Shown: in pieces, positions 15,305 to 23,369 of the stretch
Layout of the letters: each line of letters starts with the position of its first letter
Numbering within the stretch: position 1 is the stretch's first letter
Assembly: GCA_900540345.1 (NCBI GenBank)
Contig: UQFK01000008.1
Location: forward strand, 1 to 42,818
Direction: 5' to 3'
Source of the DNA: an uncultured Eggerthella sp.
GTDB lineage: Bacteria > Actinomycetota > Coriobacteriia > Coriobacteriales > Eggerthellaceae
DNA: 42,818 bases
Translations under genes and position numbers: made by a program
Notes under the pieces: model-generated
The model's database searches: none
What the model was told of the DNA's origin: nothing
Seen by the model: the letters and a program-made list of their open reading frames with translations, nothing else

Positions 15305-16884
15305 CAGTCCTCAGAGCTCCTTTGAAACATTGCAAGCATCCGATGCGTAACGAAGAAACCACCGAAGATATTGATAGAAGCAAGCACAACAGCAATAAAA
15401 GCAAGTGCAGTAATGAGCGGATCGCCCGTGCCTATCTGCAAGAGTGCGCCCACTACGATGATGCCCGAGATCGCATTTGTCTCGGACATGAGCGGGGTAT
15501 GTAAGGTATGGGAAACACCCGTTATGACATAGAAACCCACTACGCATGCGAGCACGAAGACCAGGAAATGGTTGGACATATGTGCTGGTGCTGCCACGAT
15601 CAAGAGCACTGCAAGCGCTCCAAGCGCGATCTTCCACCACCAACGACGAAACGTCGCAGCCTTCGGACTATCGGGCCCGGACGAAACAGACGCGCCGCTC
15701 GCTTGCCTGTTGGGCTCTTTTTGCGCTTCTTCGCCATCGTGCGTTAGAACAGGAGCAGCCGAAACGCTTACCGGCGGAGGTGGCCATAAAAGCTCGCCAT
15801 CGCGCGTTGCCATTATGCCACGAATAACGACATCACTCTCGTCCCATACAGGTACACCATTCTTTTCTGGCGTGACGAGTTTGAGCAGGTTTACGATATT
15901 CTGACCAAAAAGTTGTGAAGCCTGACCAGGCAAACGTCCTGGCAGATCGGTATAGCCAACGATGGTGATGCCATTTTCCGTAACCGTGATCTTACCAGGC
16001 ACCGTAAGCTCACAATTACCACCAAGATCAGATGCGCCCATATCAACAATGACCGAACCTGGCTTCATGTTTTCAACGGCGGCTTTCGTAATGAGCAATG
16101 GAGCAGGACGCCCAGGAACCTGTGCGGTCGTGATGACAATATCACTCTTTGCGGCTTGATCTGCGTATACGCGTTGCGTACGCGCCTGATCATCCCTGTC
16201 CAACTCACGTGCATAGCCATCGGAAGATTCTTGACTGACCGGAATCTCTACGAACGTGGCTCCAAGAGAGCGAACTTGATCGGCAACATCGCTTCGCACA
16301 TCGGTCGCAAAGACCTCTGCCCCCATCGAGCCTGCAGTACCGATCGCAGCCAAACCTGCAACACCAACACCGATCACGTAGACTTTCGCAGGAGCAACCT
16401 TGCCTGCAGCAGTGACCGCGCCTGCAAATTGACGGCTGAACACACTCGCTGCCTCGATCACCGCTCGATAGCCCGCAACATTCATGAGCGAAGAGCGCAC
16501 ATCGAGTGCTTGAGCACGCGAGATGCGAGGAACAGCATCGAGCGCGAGCGCCGTGATGCCGCGGGCGATACACGCTCCAAGAAGTTCGTGATTATTCTCT
16601 GGATCGAGACGTGAAAGGAGTGTCGCCCCACGCTTCATGAGCTTCACTTGTTCAAAAGACGGCGCATCCAGACAGACCACGAGGTCGCAAGCCCATGCTT
16701 GCGCAGCATCAACGATGGACGCACCTGCTTCTTCGTAGCGTTCATTGAAATAGCTCGCAAGCTCGCCTGCCCCTTGCTCAACCGCCACATCGTAACCAAG
16801 CTTGATGAGCTTCTTTACGGTATTAGGCGTGGCAGCAACAAGTGTTTGGCCCGCGCGTGTTTCTTTTGGTATACCGATGATCAT
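15304..16884 (-). CDS. pntA: NAD(P) transhydrogenase subunit alpha, full-length form
   Basis: The protein has 526 residues (E. coli PntA has 510). Domain I starts MIIGIPKET. It contains RISRAQALDVRSS and the NAD-binding loop VIGVGVAGLAAIG near 170. A Pro-rich linker (WPPPPVSVSAAP) leads to a C-terminal region with four hydrophobic spans. The protein is unsplit, unlike the PntAA/PntAB form of some bacteria. GAGGGATC sits about 9 bases before ATG 16884. A small inverted repeat CTCTCG/CGAGAG (16896-16912) overlaps the ribosome site and might modulate translation. Confidence 0.97.
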   Translation of the reverse strand: MIIGIPKETRAGQTLVAATPNTVKKLIKLGYDVAVEQGAGELASYFNERYEEAGASIVDAAQAWACDLVVCLDAPSFEQVKLMKRGATLLSRLDPENNHELLGACIARGITALALDAVPRISRAQALDVRSSLMNVAGYRAVIEAASVFSRQFAGAVTAAGKVAPAKVYVIGVGVAGLAAIGTAGSMGAEVFATDVRSDVADQVRSLGATFVEIPVSQESSDGYARELDRDDQARTQRVYADQAAKSDIVITTAQVPGRPAPLLITKAAVENMKPGSVIVDMGASDLGGNCELTVPGKITVTENGITIVGYTDLPGRLPGQASQLFGQNIVNLLKLVTPEKNGVPVWDESDVVIRGIMATRDGELLWPPPPVSVSAAPVLTHDGEEAQKEPNRQASGASVSSGPDSPKAATFRRWWWKIALGALAVLLIVAAPAHMSNHFLVFVLACVVGFYVITGVSHTLHTPLMSETNAISGIIVVGALLQIGTGDPLITALAFIAVVLASINIFGGFFVTHRMLAMFQRSSED

Positions 16885-16916
16885 AATCTTGATCCCTCTC
16901 GTGTTTCGAGAGATTC

Positions 16917-16945
16917 ATTATAGCGTCATCGCGCAGTATATCGTC
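16917..16945 (-). promoter_or_regulatory. Probable pntAB promoter
   Basis: On the minus strand a perfect -10 TATAAT (complement of 16917-16922) lies about 33 bases upstream of the pntA start. The -35 element at the 17-base position (GACGAT) is poor. Confidence 0.5.
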
Positions 16946-16972
16946 GCTGACCAGCAGAGCTTTAACGATTCG

Positions 16973-17000
16973 TTGATTTCGCTCTGTAGTTGACTAGAAT
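16973..17000 (+). promoter_or_regulatory. Promoter of the SCP2-like/alcohol dehydrogenase operon
   Basis: TTGATT (16973-16978), a 16-base spacer and TAGAAT (16995-17000), upstream of ATG 17068. Confidence 0.5.
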
Positions 17001-17002
17001 TA

Positions 17003-17017
17003 GTTTGATCATCAAAC
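17003..17017. promoter_or_regulatory. Perfect palindromic operator candidate
   Basis: GTTTGAT-C-ATCAAAC, with 7-base perfect arms, sits just after the -10 box, over the expected transcription start of the SCP2-like operon. Such a placement fits a repressor. No regulator gene is adjacent. Confidence 0.6.
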
Positions 17018-17067
17018 GATCTCACACATATGCAGCTACCCTATCCCCTGCCAAACAAGAAGGTCAT

Positions 17068-17529
17068 ATGGAAGATAGAACTTATCACGCAACAAACCAA
17101 CCTGTTCGATCTCACCCTGAACGAGCGCTCTACAAGCAAACCTACGTGAATACCATGATGAAACTGTTGCCTACCATCATGAAGATCGCCCCTCACGTTT
17201 CGAAAACCGTAGCGCGCGAAACTGCGTTTCTTGGCGCTGGCTTCACCTTTGCGATCGACATCGATGGGTTCGGACGGGCAATCGTATTTCAGCAAGTCGA
17301 TGGCAACTGGAAACTTGCAAGTGATGCTGACCCTGACTTTGTGATCGAATTTCGCGATCTTGATTATGCTTTCGACGTCTTCTCAGGGGCTCTGAGTCTC
17401 AAAGAAGCGCTCGGGGCGCGACTCTTTGCGACCCATGGTCCCAATAGCAAAGGTGTCGCTATCACGTATCTTTTCAATGCTGTGTTGCAAACCTTCTTCT
17501 GCTGGCGCAGCTCATATCACACGCGATAA
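17068..17529 (+). CDS. SCP2 sterol-binding-like domain protein
   Basis: The protein has 153 residues from ATG 17068, with AAGAAGG upstream. The middle has the alternating pattern FTFAIDIDGFGRAIVFQQVDG, then DPDFVIEFRDLDYAFDVFSG, resembling SCP-2 domains, which bind lipids in a hydrophobic tunnel; the match is by pattern only. It has no signal peptide or membrane span. It leads an operon with an iron alcohol dehydrogenase and an aldehyde dehydrogenase, so it may bind or present fatty alcohols, aldehydes or acyl chains to them. The function is not proven. Confidence 0.65.
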   Translation: MEDRTYHATNQPVRSHPERALYKQTYVNTMMKLLPTIMKIAPHVSKTVARETAFLGAGFTFAIDIDGFGRAIVFQQVDGNWKLASDADPDFVIEFRDLDYAFDVFSGALSLKEALGARLFATHGPNSKGVAITYLFNAVLQTFFCWRSSYHTR

Positions 17530-17565
17530 ACCACTTACAACGAAATCCACGATGAGAGGATCCTC

Positions 17566-18744
17566 ATGAACGCATTCGAATTCCATTGTCCAACACGTAT
17601 CATCTGCGGAGAACATGCGCTCCATAAGTTGCCAGTCGTTCTTGTCGAGATGGGCGTTACCAAGCCCCTCGTAGTGACCGATGCTAATCTCGTATCGCTG
17701 GGAATTACTGATCACTGCGTGCGCCGCCTGAAAGAAGCCGACTTTCCCTTCGCTTTCTATGATCAAGTGCCGCCTGATTCATCGCTCAATATCGTCAACG
17801 AAGTCGCAGCCATCTATCAGCATGAAGGTTGCGATGGTTTTATCGCATTCGGCGGCGGTTCGGTCATCGACACTACCAAGGGAGCTGCTGCTTCGATCTC
17901 GGTAGGCAATCGAGACATAACCGATCTTCAAGGTGCCGAGATCTTGCAGAATGATCTTGATCCGCTCATCGCCATCCCCACGACTGCCGGCACAGGAAGC
18001 GAAGTTACGCTGGTTGCTGTCATCGCAGACGAAGACGCCCACGAAAAGCTTTCTTACACTTCTTATAAGCTTGTTCCGCACGTTGCATTCCTCGATCCCC
18101 TGCTCACTGCTTCCCTTCCAGCAAAGTTAACCGCAACCACAGGAGTCGATGCGCTCACGCACGCGATCGAAGCCTATACCTCCATCCAGAAGAACCCGAT
18201 ATCAGATGCGCTCGCACGTCAAGCGATCTCGTTGATCATGGAAAATCTTGCACGATCGTGTGCCAATCCTAAGGATCTCGACGTCCGCACCTCCCTTGCA
18301 CTTGGCAGCCTGCTTGCAGGGGCGAGCTTCTCGAATGCGATGGTGGGCATCGTACATGCGCTTGGCCATTCATTGGGAGGGATCTGCCATATCCCTCACG
18401 GGCAAGCCATGATGATCCTGCTCCCTTACTGTGTGCGGTTCAATTTAGAGCGCGGGCATCACGCGGGACTGTATGGTGAGCTGCTCGGTGCCTTACGTCC
18501 CGATCTGGATGATACGAACTTGTCCCCCGCAGAACGCGATGTTCTGTTTTGTGCAGCACTGTTCGAGCTAAATCAGGAACTCCATGAAGACCATGGTGTT
18601 CCCATCACTTTGTCACAACTTGGAATCGAACGCTCTATCTTGCCAAAAGTAGCGCGGCAAGCGCGCTACGATGGAGCTGCTCTATACAACAAGCACGAAG
18701 TAACCGAAGAGGTCGCATTGCATATCCTGGAGGAGGCATACTGA
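17566..18744 (+). CDS. Iron-containing (group III) alcohol dehydrogenase
   Basis: The protein has 392 residues. NAD-binding GGGSVIDTTKG is at about 96-106 and PTTAGTGSE at 138-146. The metal ligands Asp 195 and His 199 (GVDALTHAIEAY), His 264 (HALGHSLGG) and His 278 (HIPHGQA) are all present, so the enzyme should be active. It interconverts alcohols and aldehydes with NAD(H). AGAGGA precedes ATG 17566. Its stop overlaps the aldehyde dehydrogenase start by one base (TGATG). The pair would take an alcohol through the aldehyde to the acid. Confidence 0.95.
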   Translation: MNAFEFHCPTRIICGEHALHKLPVVLVEMGVTKPLVVTDANLVSLGITDHCVRRLKEADFPFAFYDQVPPDSSLNIVNEVAAIYQHEGCDGFIAFGGGSVIDTTKGAAASISVGNRDITDLQGAEILQNDLDPLIAIPTTAGTGSEVTLVAVIADEDAHEKLSYTSYKLVPHVAFLDPLLTASLPAKLTATTGVDALTHAIEAYTSIQKNPISDALARQAISLIMENLARSCANPKDLDVRTSLALGSLLAGASFSNAMVGIVHALGHSLGGICHIPHGQAMMILLPYCVRFNLERGHHAGLYGELLGALRPDLDDTNLSPAERDVLFCAALFELNQELHEDHGVPITLSQLGIERSILPKVARQARYDGAALYNKHEVTEEVALHILEEAY

Positions 18745-20150
18745 TGTCGGCTCATCCCCAACCTCGATCAGCAGCGGAACTGCAGCACCACATAGATTCT
18801 ATGCGCGCGTTGTTCGCCTCGGGCGCAACGCTCGATGTGGGCTATCGTCTCGAACAACTCACCCGCTTGAAAGCATGGCTCAAACAGCATGAAGCCTCCG
18901 TGCTCGATGCTCTCCACCAAGATCTCGGCAAGAGCCCTTATGAAGGATACATGTGTGAGCTCGGTCTTGTATATGACGAGATCAACATGATGAAAAAGCA
19001 CCTGCGCAAATGGGCTCGCCCTTATTCTGTTTCGACTCCACTCGCGCATTTTCCTGCAACCTCGAAAGTCTATCCTGTTCCCTTTGGTGTTGCGGCAATC
19101 CTCTCTCCCTGGAATTACCCTATCAATCTTGGTTTGATTCCCTTTGTTGATGCAATGGCGGCAGGAAATTGCATTCTCTTGAAGCCCTCACGCACCTCAG
19201 CAGCAACAAGCCAATTGCTCGTCGATATGTGCACTGAGCTCTTCGATCCGCGCTATGTCATCGCGCTGCATGGTCCCGAAGTAAACGACTGGCTGCTGGA
19301 GGTCAACGTGGACAAGATGTTCTTCACGGGCTCTCCTGCCATCGGAAGCGAGATCATGACAGCCTGCGCAAAGCATCTCACTGATGTGACCCTTGAGCTG
19401 GGCGGCAAGAGTCCCTGTATCGTAGATGCTTTCGCAAATATTCCTCGCGCAGCCGAGCGTATCGCATGGGGCAAGTGTCTAAACTCAGGACAGACATGCG
19501 TTGCCCCTGATTACCTGCTTGTGCATGAGAGCGTTGCAGATGAACTGGTATGGGAGCTTAACAAGGCATTCAAGAAATATTTTGGCACTGATATCCTCTC
19601 TAATCCTGAATTTCCGCATATGATCTCAAAGCATCATTTCGATCGTGTTTGCGGACTCATTGACAAGCATGGCGAAAATGCACGTATAGCGATCGGTGGT
19701 GGGCGTGATGCGAGTACCCTGAAGATCGAACCAACCGTGATGACGGGCGTAACGCTCGATGACCCTGTCATGGGCGAAGAGATCTTCGGTCCCATACTGC
19801 CTCTTCTCACCTGGCAAAAGATCGATGAAGCAGTCGAGGTCACTGAACGATTCGGCCACCCACTTGCTTGCTATATCTTCAGCGATGATACGGATTTTCA
19901 GAACTACTTGCTTCGTCGCATCCCTTTTGGTGGCGCGACCATCAACGATACGGTCATACATCTTGCCAATAATCACATGGGCTTTGGTGGATTTGGACAT
20001 TCAGGGATCGGTGCCTACCATGGCAAGGTCGGATTCGATTGCTTCACGCACTATAAATCGACCATGAAGAAGACGCCACTCATAGAGATCCCTATCCGCA
20101 ATGCGCCCTATGCTGGCAAGTTACCGCTTCTGAAGCTTTTCATGCATTAG
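18744..20150 (+). CDS. Aldehyde dehydrogenase, class 3 (ALDH3-like)
   Basis: The protein has 468 residues, the short ALDH3 length. Catalytic Glu is at about 218 (TLELGGKSP) and Cys at about 252 (NSGQTCVAPDY); SPWNYP near 121 and EEIFGPILP are also present. The C-terminus extends past the catalytic domain and ends basic and hydrophobic, as in membrane-associated fatty-aldehyde dehydrogenases. It oxidises aldehydes to acids with NAD(P)+. GGAGGAGG lies inside the end of the alcohol dehydrogenase gene as its ribosome site. The SCP2-like neighbour supports a lipid-type aldehyde, by inference. Confidence 0.95.
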   Translation: MSAHPQPRSAAELQHHIDSMRALFASGATLDVGYRLEQLTRLKAWLKQHEASVLDALHQDLGKSPYEGYMCELGLVYDEINMMKKHLRKWARPYSVSTPLAHFPATSKVYPVPFGVAAILSPWNYPINLGLIPFVDAMAAGNCILLKPSRTSAATSQLLVDMCTELFDPRYVIALHGPEVNDWLLEVNVDKMFFTGSPAIGSEIMTACAKHLTDVTLELGGKSPCIVDAFANIPRAAERIAWGKCLNSGQTCVAPDYLLVHESVADELVWELNKAFKKYFGTDILSNPEFPHMISKHHFDRVCGLIDKHGENARIAIGGGRDASTLKIEPTVMTGVTLDDPVMGEEIFGPILPLLTWQKIDEAVEVTERFGHPLACYIFSDDTDFQNYLLRRIPFGGATINDTVIHLANNHMGFGGFGHSGIGAYHGKVGFDCFTHYKSTMKKTPLIEIPIRNAPYAGKLPLLKLFMH

Positions 20151-20203
20151 AGCAGCGTTGAAGGTTGTCAAGGAAATATCATCCGATCAAGGCGCGCAAA
20201 GCC

Positions 20204-20219
20204 TATACTGATCGATATG
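20204..20219 (+). promoter_or_regulatory. -10 box placed for a leaderless transcript of the MFS gene
   Basis: TATACT (20204-20209) ends 7 bases before ATG 20217, and there is no ribosome site. The transcription start would fall on or next to the A of the start codon. No good -35 is seen, so the call is tentative. Confidence 0.35.
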
Positions 20220-21557
20220 ATCATGAAGGGACATTACGAGCGTATTATCGTCGCATGCGCGTTTTTGCTGCTGTTCGTGAACGTTGGTTTCAACTCGACC
20301 TCGTTCGCCGTCTACCAGTCTCACATCGTTGACTTGCCAGGCGTCGGCGACGTAGGCGGCTCGGTCGTCGTTACCGTCCGTACGCTTGTGGCGTTTATCT
20401 GCATGTTCTTCACGGGCATCTTCTATCGACGAGTGAATCCTCGCATCGGATTCTTCATCGCCACGCTCTTCACCACCATCGCGTTTATCTTGTTCGGCTG
20501 TGCGCAGTCATTTGTGGGGCTCTGCGTTGCCGCATTCTGCGGCGGTATTGCTTATGGATTTGGCGGTATGGTTGCCTCGACCTACTTGATCGGCAATTGG
20601 TTTCGCGGCAAAGTGGGCTCCGTTTCCGGTATTGCCACAATGGGAAGTGGCGTGGCGTCGATCGTGATCCCGCTTATAGCAGGATGGCTCATCGATTCCT
20701 TTTCGCTCTCAACCGCCTTTTATGCCGAGGCAGGGTTCGCTCTAGTGTTAGCGCTGTTGCTGCTCGCATTTGTGCGGGTGAAACCACAAGATGTTGGACT
20801 GACACCGATCACCCATGAGAAAGAATCGTCCGAAATAAAAGCCCCTTCAGGCGCTCTACACAAGAAGCATCTTCATCTTCACTTTCATCGCGTACACCAT
20901 TCGCATCATGCAGGACCATTCGCCCAACCCAAAGTGAGCTTATCGAGCACACCACTACCGCGAGGCGCCTATCTTGTGATGATTTTTGCGCTCGTGTTGC
21001 TAGGCGGTGTATCGGTTGCGGGCTTCAACTATTTTGGAATCCTGCTCACCACGCAAGGCATCGACCTCGGAATTGCTGCTGCGCTCATTTCGCTTTCAGG
21101 CGTGTTTCTCACGCTCTCCAAGTTTGCGGTCGGCGTGGTATGCGATAAGTTCGGCACCTTGGTAGGTTCGTTCATCTTCTTCGTTTTGCTCGTCATCGCT
21201 ATGGTGCTCTGCGCGCTTGTAGGTGCAGGCGGCGTGCCTGAAGCGGCTGCAGCTGCGGTCGTTTTAGGTATTGGCATGCCGCTCGGAACCACAGGTATCG
21301 CGCTCTGGTCGCTTGAGCTGAGTACGCCCGAACAAATGCTCAAGACCATCCGTCATTTTCAGCTCGCCTATGCATTCGGGGGCTTCATCTTCAATCTGAT
21401 GCCAGGTGTGTTATGCGCCTTGACGGGAACGTATACGTCGAGTTATTTCGTGATGCTGGGCATGACGCTCATCTGCGCGATCGTCGTCGTTGTGGTCTAC
21501 GCTCAGCACATCAAGCGCGCACAAGCGGCTGTTGGCGGCGATGGTCAAGCTCGTTAA
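20217..21557 (+). CDS. MFS transporter with His-rich central loop
   Basis: The protein has 446 residues from ATG 20217, or 444 from ATG 20223. About 12 membrane spans are present, and RWxRGK-like NWFRGKVGSVSGIATMGSG near 126-144 matches OFA/monocarboxylate-type MFS proteins. The central cytoplasmic loop has nine His in the 17 residues HKKHLHLHFHRVHHSHH. That is not typical of the family and suggests metal or pH sensing. It is only distantly similar to the OFA pair at 2204-5409. The substrate is unknown; placement after the alcohol and aldehyde dehydrogenase operon may hint at an organic acid product. Confidence 0.88.
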   Translation: MIMKGHYERIIVACAFLLLFVNVGFNSTSFAVYQSHIVDLPGVGDVGGSVVVTVRTLVAFICMFFTGIFYRRVNPRIGFFIATLFTTIAFILFGCAQSFVGLCVAAFCGGIAYGFGGMVASTYLIGNWFRGKVGSVSGIATMGSGVASIVIPLIAGWLIDSFSLSTAFYAEAGFALVLALLLLAFVRVKPQDVGLTPITHEKESSEIKAPSGALHKKHLHLHFHRVHHSHHAGPFAQPKVSLSSTPLPRGAYLVMIFALVLLGGVSVAGFNYFGILLTTQGIDLGIAAALISLSGVFLTLSKFAVGVVCDKFGTLVGSFIFFVLLVIAMVLCALVGAGGVPEAAAAAVVLGIGMPLGTTGIALWSLELSTPEQMLKTIRHFQLAYAFGGFIFNLMPGVLCALTGTYTSSYFVMLGMTLICAIVVVVVYAQHIKRAQAAVGGDGQAR

Positions 21558-21680
21558 ACCAAAGGCGAACAGAGCGAGCTGACCCTCGAGCATCTCTTCG
21601 ATTCGGATACCTCTTCAATGCTTGGGCGTTCTTGAGCATCATGGCCTTTCGATCACTGCCTGCTCTTTCGCGCGGCTCGC
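21558..21680. other. Non-coding spacer
   Basis: No supported gene, promoter or terminator is visible between the MFS stop and the repeat array. Confidence 0.4.
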
Positions 21681-21794
21681 ATGCCTGAAGCACGATTTGT
21701 ATGCTTGAAGCATGATCCGCATGCCTGAAGCACGGTCTGCATCCCTGAAGACCTGCAGGCACAGCCTACAATCTGCACGCCTGAAGACCTGCGG
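21681..21794. repeat. 20-base tandem repeat array, four units plus a degenerate fifth
   Basis: Units start at 21681, 21701, 21721 and 21741 in exact 20-base register around the core ATGCCTGAAGCAC. A fifth partial copy, ACGCCTGAAGACC, begins at 21777. The third and fourth copies have diverged. No coding frame in this stretch is convincing. The array lies about 110 bases upstream of the Vsr-fold gene. Confidence 0.8.
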
Positions 21795-21899
21795 TAAAGC
21801 CCTTCTGCCCATCCGCTTTATAAGCTTACGCAGTAGGCGCAGTAGGATGCGTAAGAAATAGTTCAAACAAACATAAGATCGTAGCGTCATGATGAACGT

Positions 21900-22910
21900 A
21901 TGGCGATCATTCTCGGATATGACACAGCGGTCGAATACTGGCGATCTTGCGCTTTTATTGCCTCCCGTAAGTCGTGGAGAGAGCGGCTTGGGGACTCGAG
22001 CCAAAGAAAAAGCGCAACCTTAAGTGCTCGTAGCTACGCCGATGACCCTCAAGCGAAAGAATGCGCGAAGAGCTACCTATCGTCTGCCCCTCGCGCTCAA
22101 CTGATTCTCATTGGGAAAGATCCTTCTCATCAAGTAAAAGGCCCGAACGTTCATACACATCGAAACATACCGCCTCGTTCCTGCATGAAAACACCTTTAC
22201 ACCATGATCGCGCACAAGTTCTCGTCAGCGTCCCTGAATTCTGCTTCCTGCAGATGGCAAGCCTCCTGCCGATAGAAAAGCTCATAGCACTCGGCTTTGA
22301 GCTATGCGGCAGCTATGCACGATCATCTCAAGGTACGTTTTTTGACACACGCCCCTTAACCACGCCCCGAAAGCTTGTTGAATTTTTGTCGAGAGCTACT
22401 GGGTTTCGCGGAATCAAGCAAGCAAAGCGGGCTTTGCAGTACATCCTTCCTTATTCTGCTTCACCAATGGAAACCGCATTGACGATGCAGCTTTGCCTTC
22501 CCTACCTGCTCGGAGGATACGGCATACCCAAACCAAGGTTGAACAGGCGAATCAATCTTCCAAACAAAGTGAAAGAACGCTCTTATTCTTCGTTCTATGT
22601 GTGCGATCTTTACTGGGAAGATGACGCTCTCGCAATTGAATACGATAGTAATTTTGCGCATGCAGGCATAAACAAAACCGTAAAGGACGCTATGCGACGC
22701 TCGATCTTGACTGGTATCGGCATCTCGGTACTAAGCGTCACCTGGGCTCAAGTTCTCGACCGTGAAGCGCTGGATAAGATCGCACGCATTGTTGCCCGTG
22801 GCACAGGAAAAAGGCTCCGTTGTAGCGATCCTTCTTTTCGTCAGAGGCAGCAGCATCTTCGCTCGCTCATCCTTCCCCTAAGAACGGATCAAGACGCACT
22901 GTCAAACTAA
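21900..22910 (+). CDS. Vsr/DUF559-fold endonuclease-like protein
   Basis: The protein has 336 residues. The middle part (VPEFCFLQMASLLPIEKLIALGF is the key region, about 111-133) resembles the linker of AbiEi-like and DUF559 proteins. The C-terminal domain has the Vsr/PD-(D/E)XK order: SPMET with Glu near 191, CDLYW with Asp near 236, AIEYDSNFAHAG with Glu near 247, Asp near 249 and His near 254, and DAMRRSIL followed by VLSVTW. I recall such proteins being common and multicopy in Coriobacteriia, usually called hypothetical. No partner gene is adjacent. Short repeat arrays lie on both sides. ATG 21900 has no clear ribosome site. A role in defence or mobility is only a guess. Confidence 0.75.
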   Translation: MAIILGYDTAVEYWRSCAFIASRKSWRERLGDSSQRKSATLSARSYADDPQAKECAKSYLSSAPRAQLILIGKDPSHQVKGPNVHTHRNIPPRSCMKTPLHHDRAQVLVSVPEFCFLQMASLLPIEKLIALGFELCGSYARSSQGTFFDTRPLTTPRKLVEFLSRATGFRGIKQAKRALQYILPYSASPMETALTMQLCLPYLLGGYGIPKPRLNRRINLPNKVKERSYSSFYVCDLYWEDDALAIEYDSNFAHAGINKTVKDAMRRSILTGIGISVLSVTWAQVLDREALDKIARIVARGTGKRLRCSDPSFRQRQQHLRSLILPLRTDQDALSN

Positions 22911-22940
22911 AATCGCAATAATCACTGGACTGCATGCCAA

Positions 22941-23011
22941 AAAGCTGAATTGCATGACGGGGCAAATGCAGAGCATTGTAACAGGATAAATGCATAACTG
23001 CACGACAGGCT
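22941..23011. repeat. 24-base degenerate tandem repeat, three units
   Basis: Units begin AAAGCTGAATTGCATGAC (22941), AAATGCAGAGCATTGTAAC (22964) and AAATGCATAACTGCACGAC (22988), each ending in a G-rich ACAGG or ACGGGG. The copies have diverged. The array starts 31 bases after the Vsr-fold gene. Confidence 0.55.
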
Positions 23012-23273
23012 AAATCGGGGTTTTTGGCATTTTAATTCGTTTTTAGTCGCTAAGAACGACATTTATTGCCAACGTGCTCGACCATTGATAAGGTATGGGA
23101 GCTCGGCGCGAAACCATGTCCGACCATGCAAAGAATCGTTATCGGAAATGCCTGGTAGATCGAATATTTAGCGCATAACAGTTACTCGTTTTTTTACCGC
23201 GAGAAGCGAAGGAAACAACGGGCCGACCAAAAACGAAACTTTTTGCCAGAAATCAGAATCTAGCCGTCTCGCG
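23012..23273. other. Non-coding spacer
   Basis: This stretch lies between two repeat arrays. No gene or strong signal is visible. Confidence 0.4.
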
Positions 23274-23352
23274 AATCCCTTCAGCACCACTAAATATCCC
23301 TTTAGTAGTGTCAATACCCCTTCGGCGACGCCAAATATCCCTTTAGCCTGCG
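23274..23352. repeat. About 20-base degenerate repeat, four units
   Basis: Units around AATATCCCTTTAG start at 23274, 23293, 23313 and 23334, so spacing is 19-21 bases. On the minus strand the core reads CTAAAGGGATATT. Spacing varies and no spacers are conserved in length like a CRISPR. It lies just past the stop of the gene at 23370. Confidence 0.65.
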
Positions 23353-23369
23353 ATTGCGCGTCGTCGTCT

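Noticed and set aside
16990..17067. Upstream start for the SCP2-like gene
   Set aside because: It would overlap the -10 box and the palindrome 17003-17017, while ATG 17068 has a good ribosome site.
21639..22004. Minus-strand frame of 121 codons over the 20-base repeat array
   Set aside because: Its composition comes from the repeats, it overlaps the start of the Vsr-fold gene, and there is no ribosome site or known domain.
22911..23273. Insertion-sequence remnant or attachment site downstream of the Vsr-fold gene
   Set aside because: No transposase fragment, terminal inverted repeats or target duplication could be found by reading.
23274..23352. Possible CRISPR array
   Set aside because: Units are about 20 bases with no unique spacers between them, copies are degenerate, and no cas gene is near.
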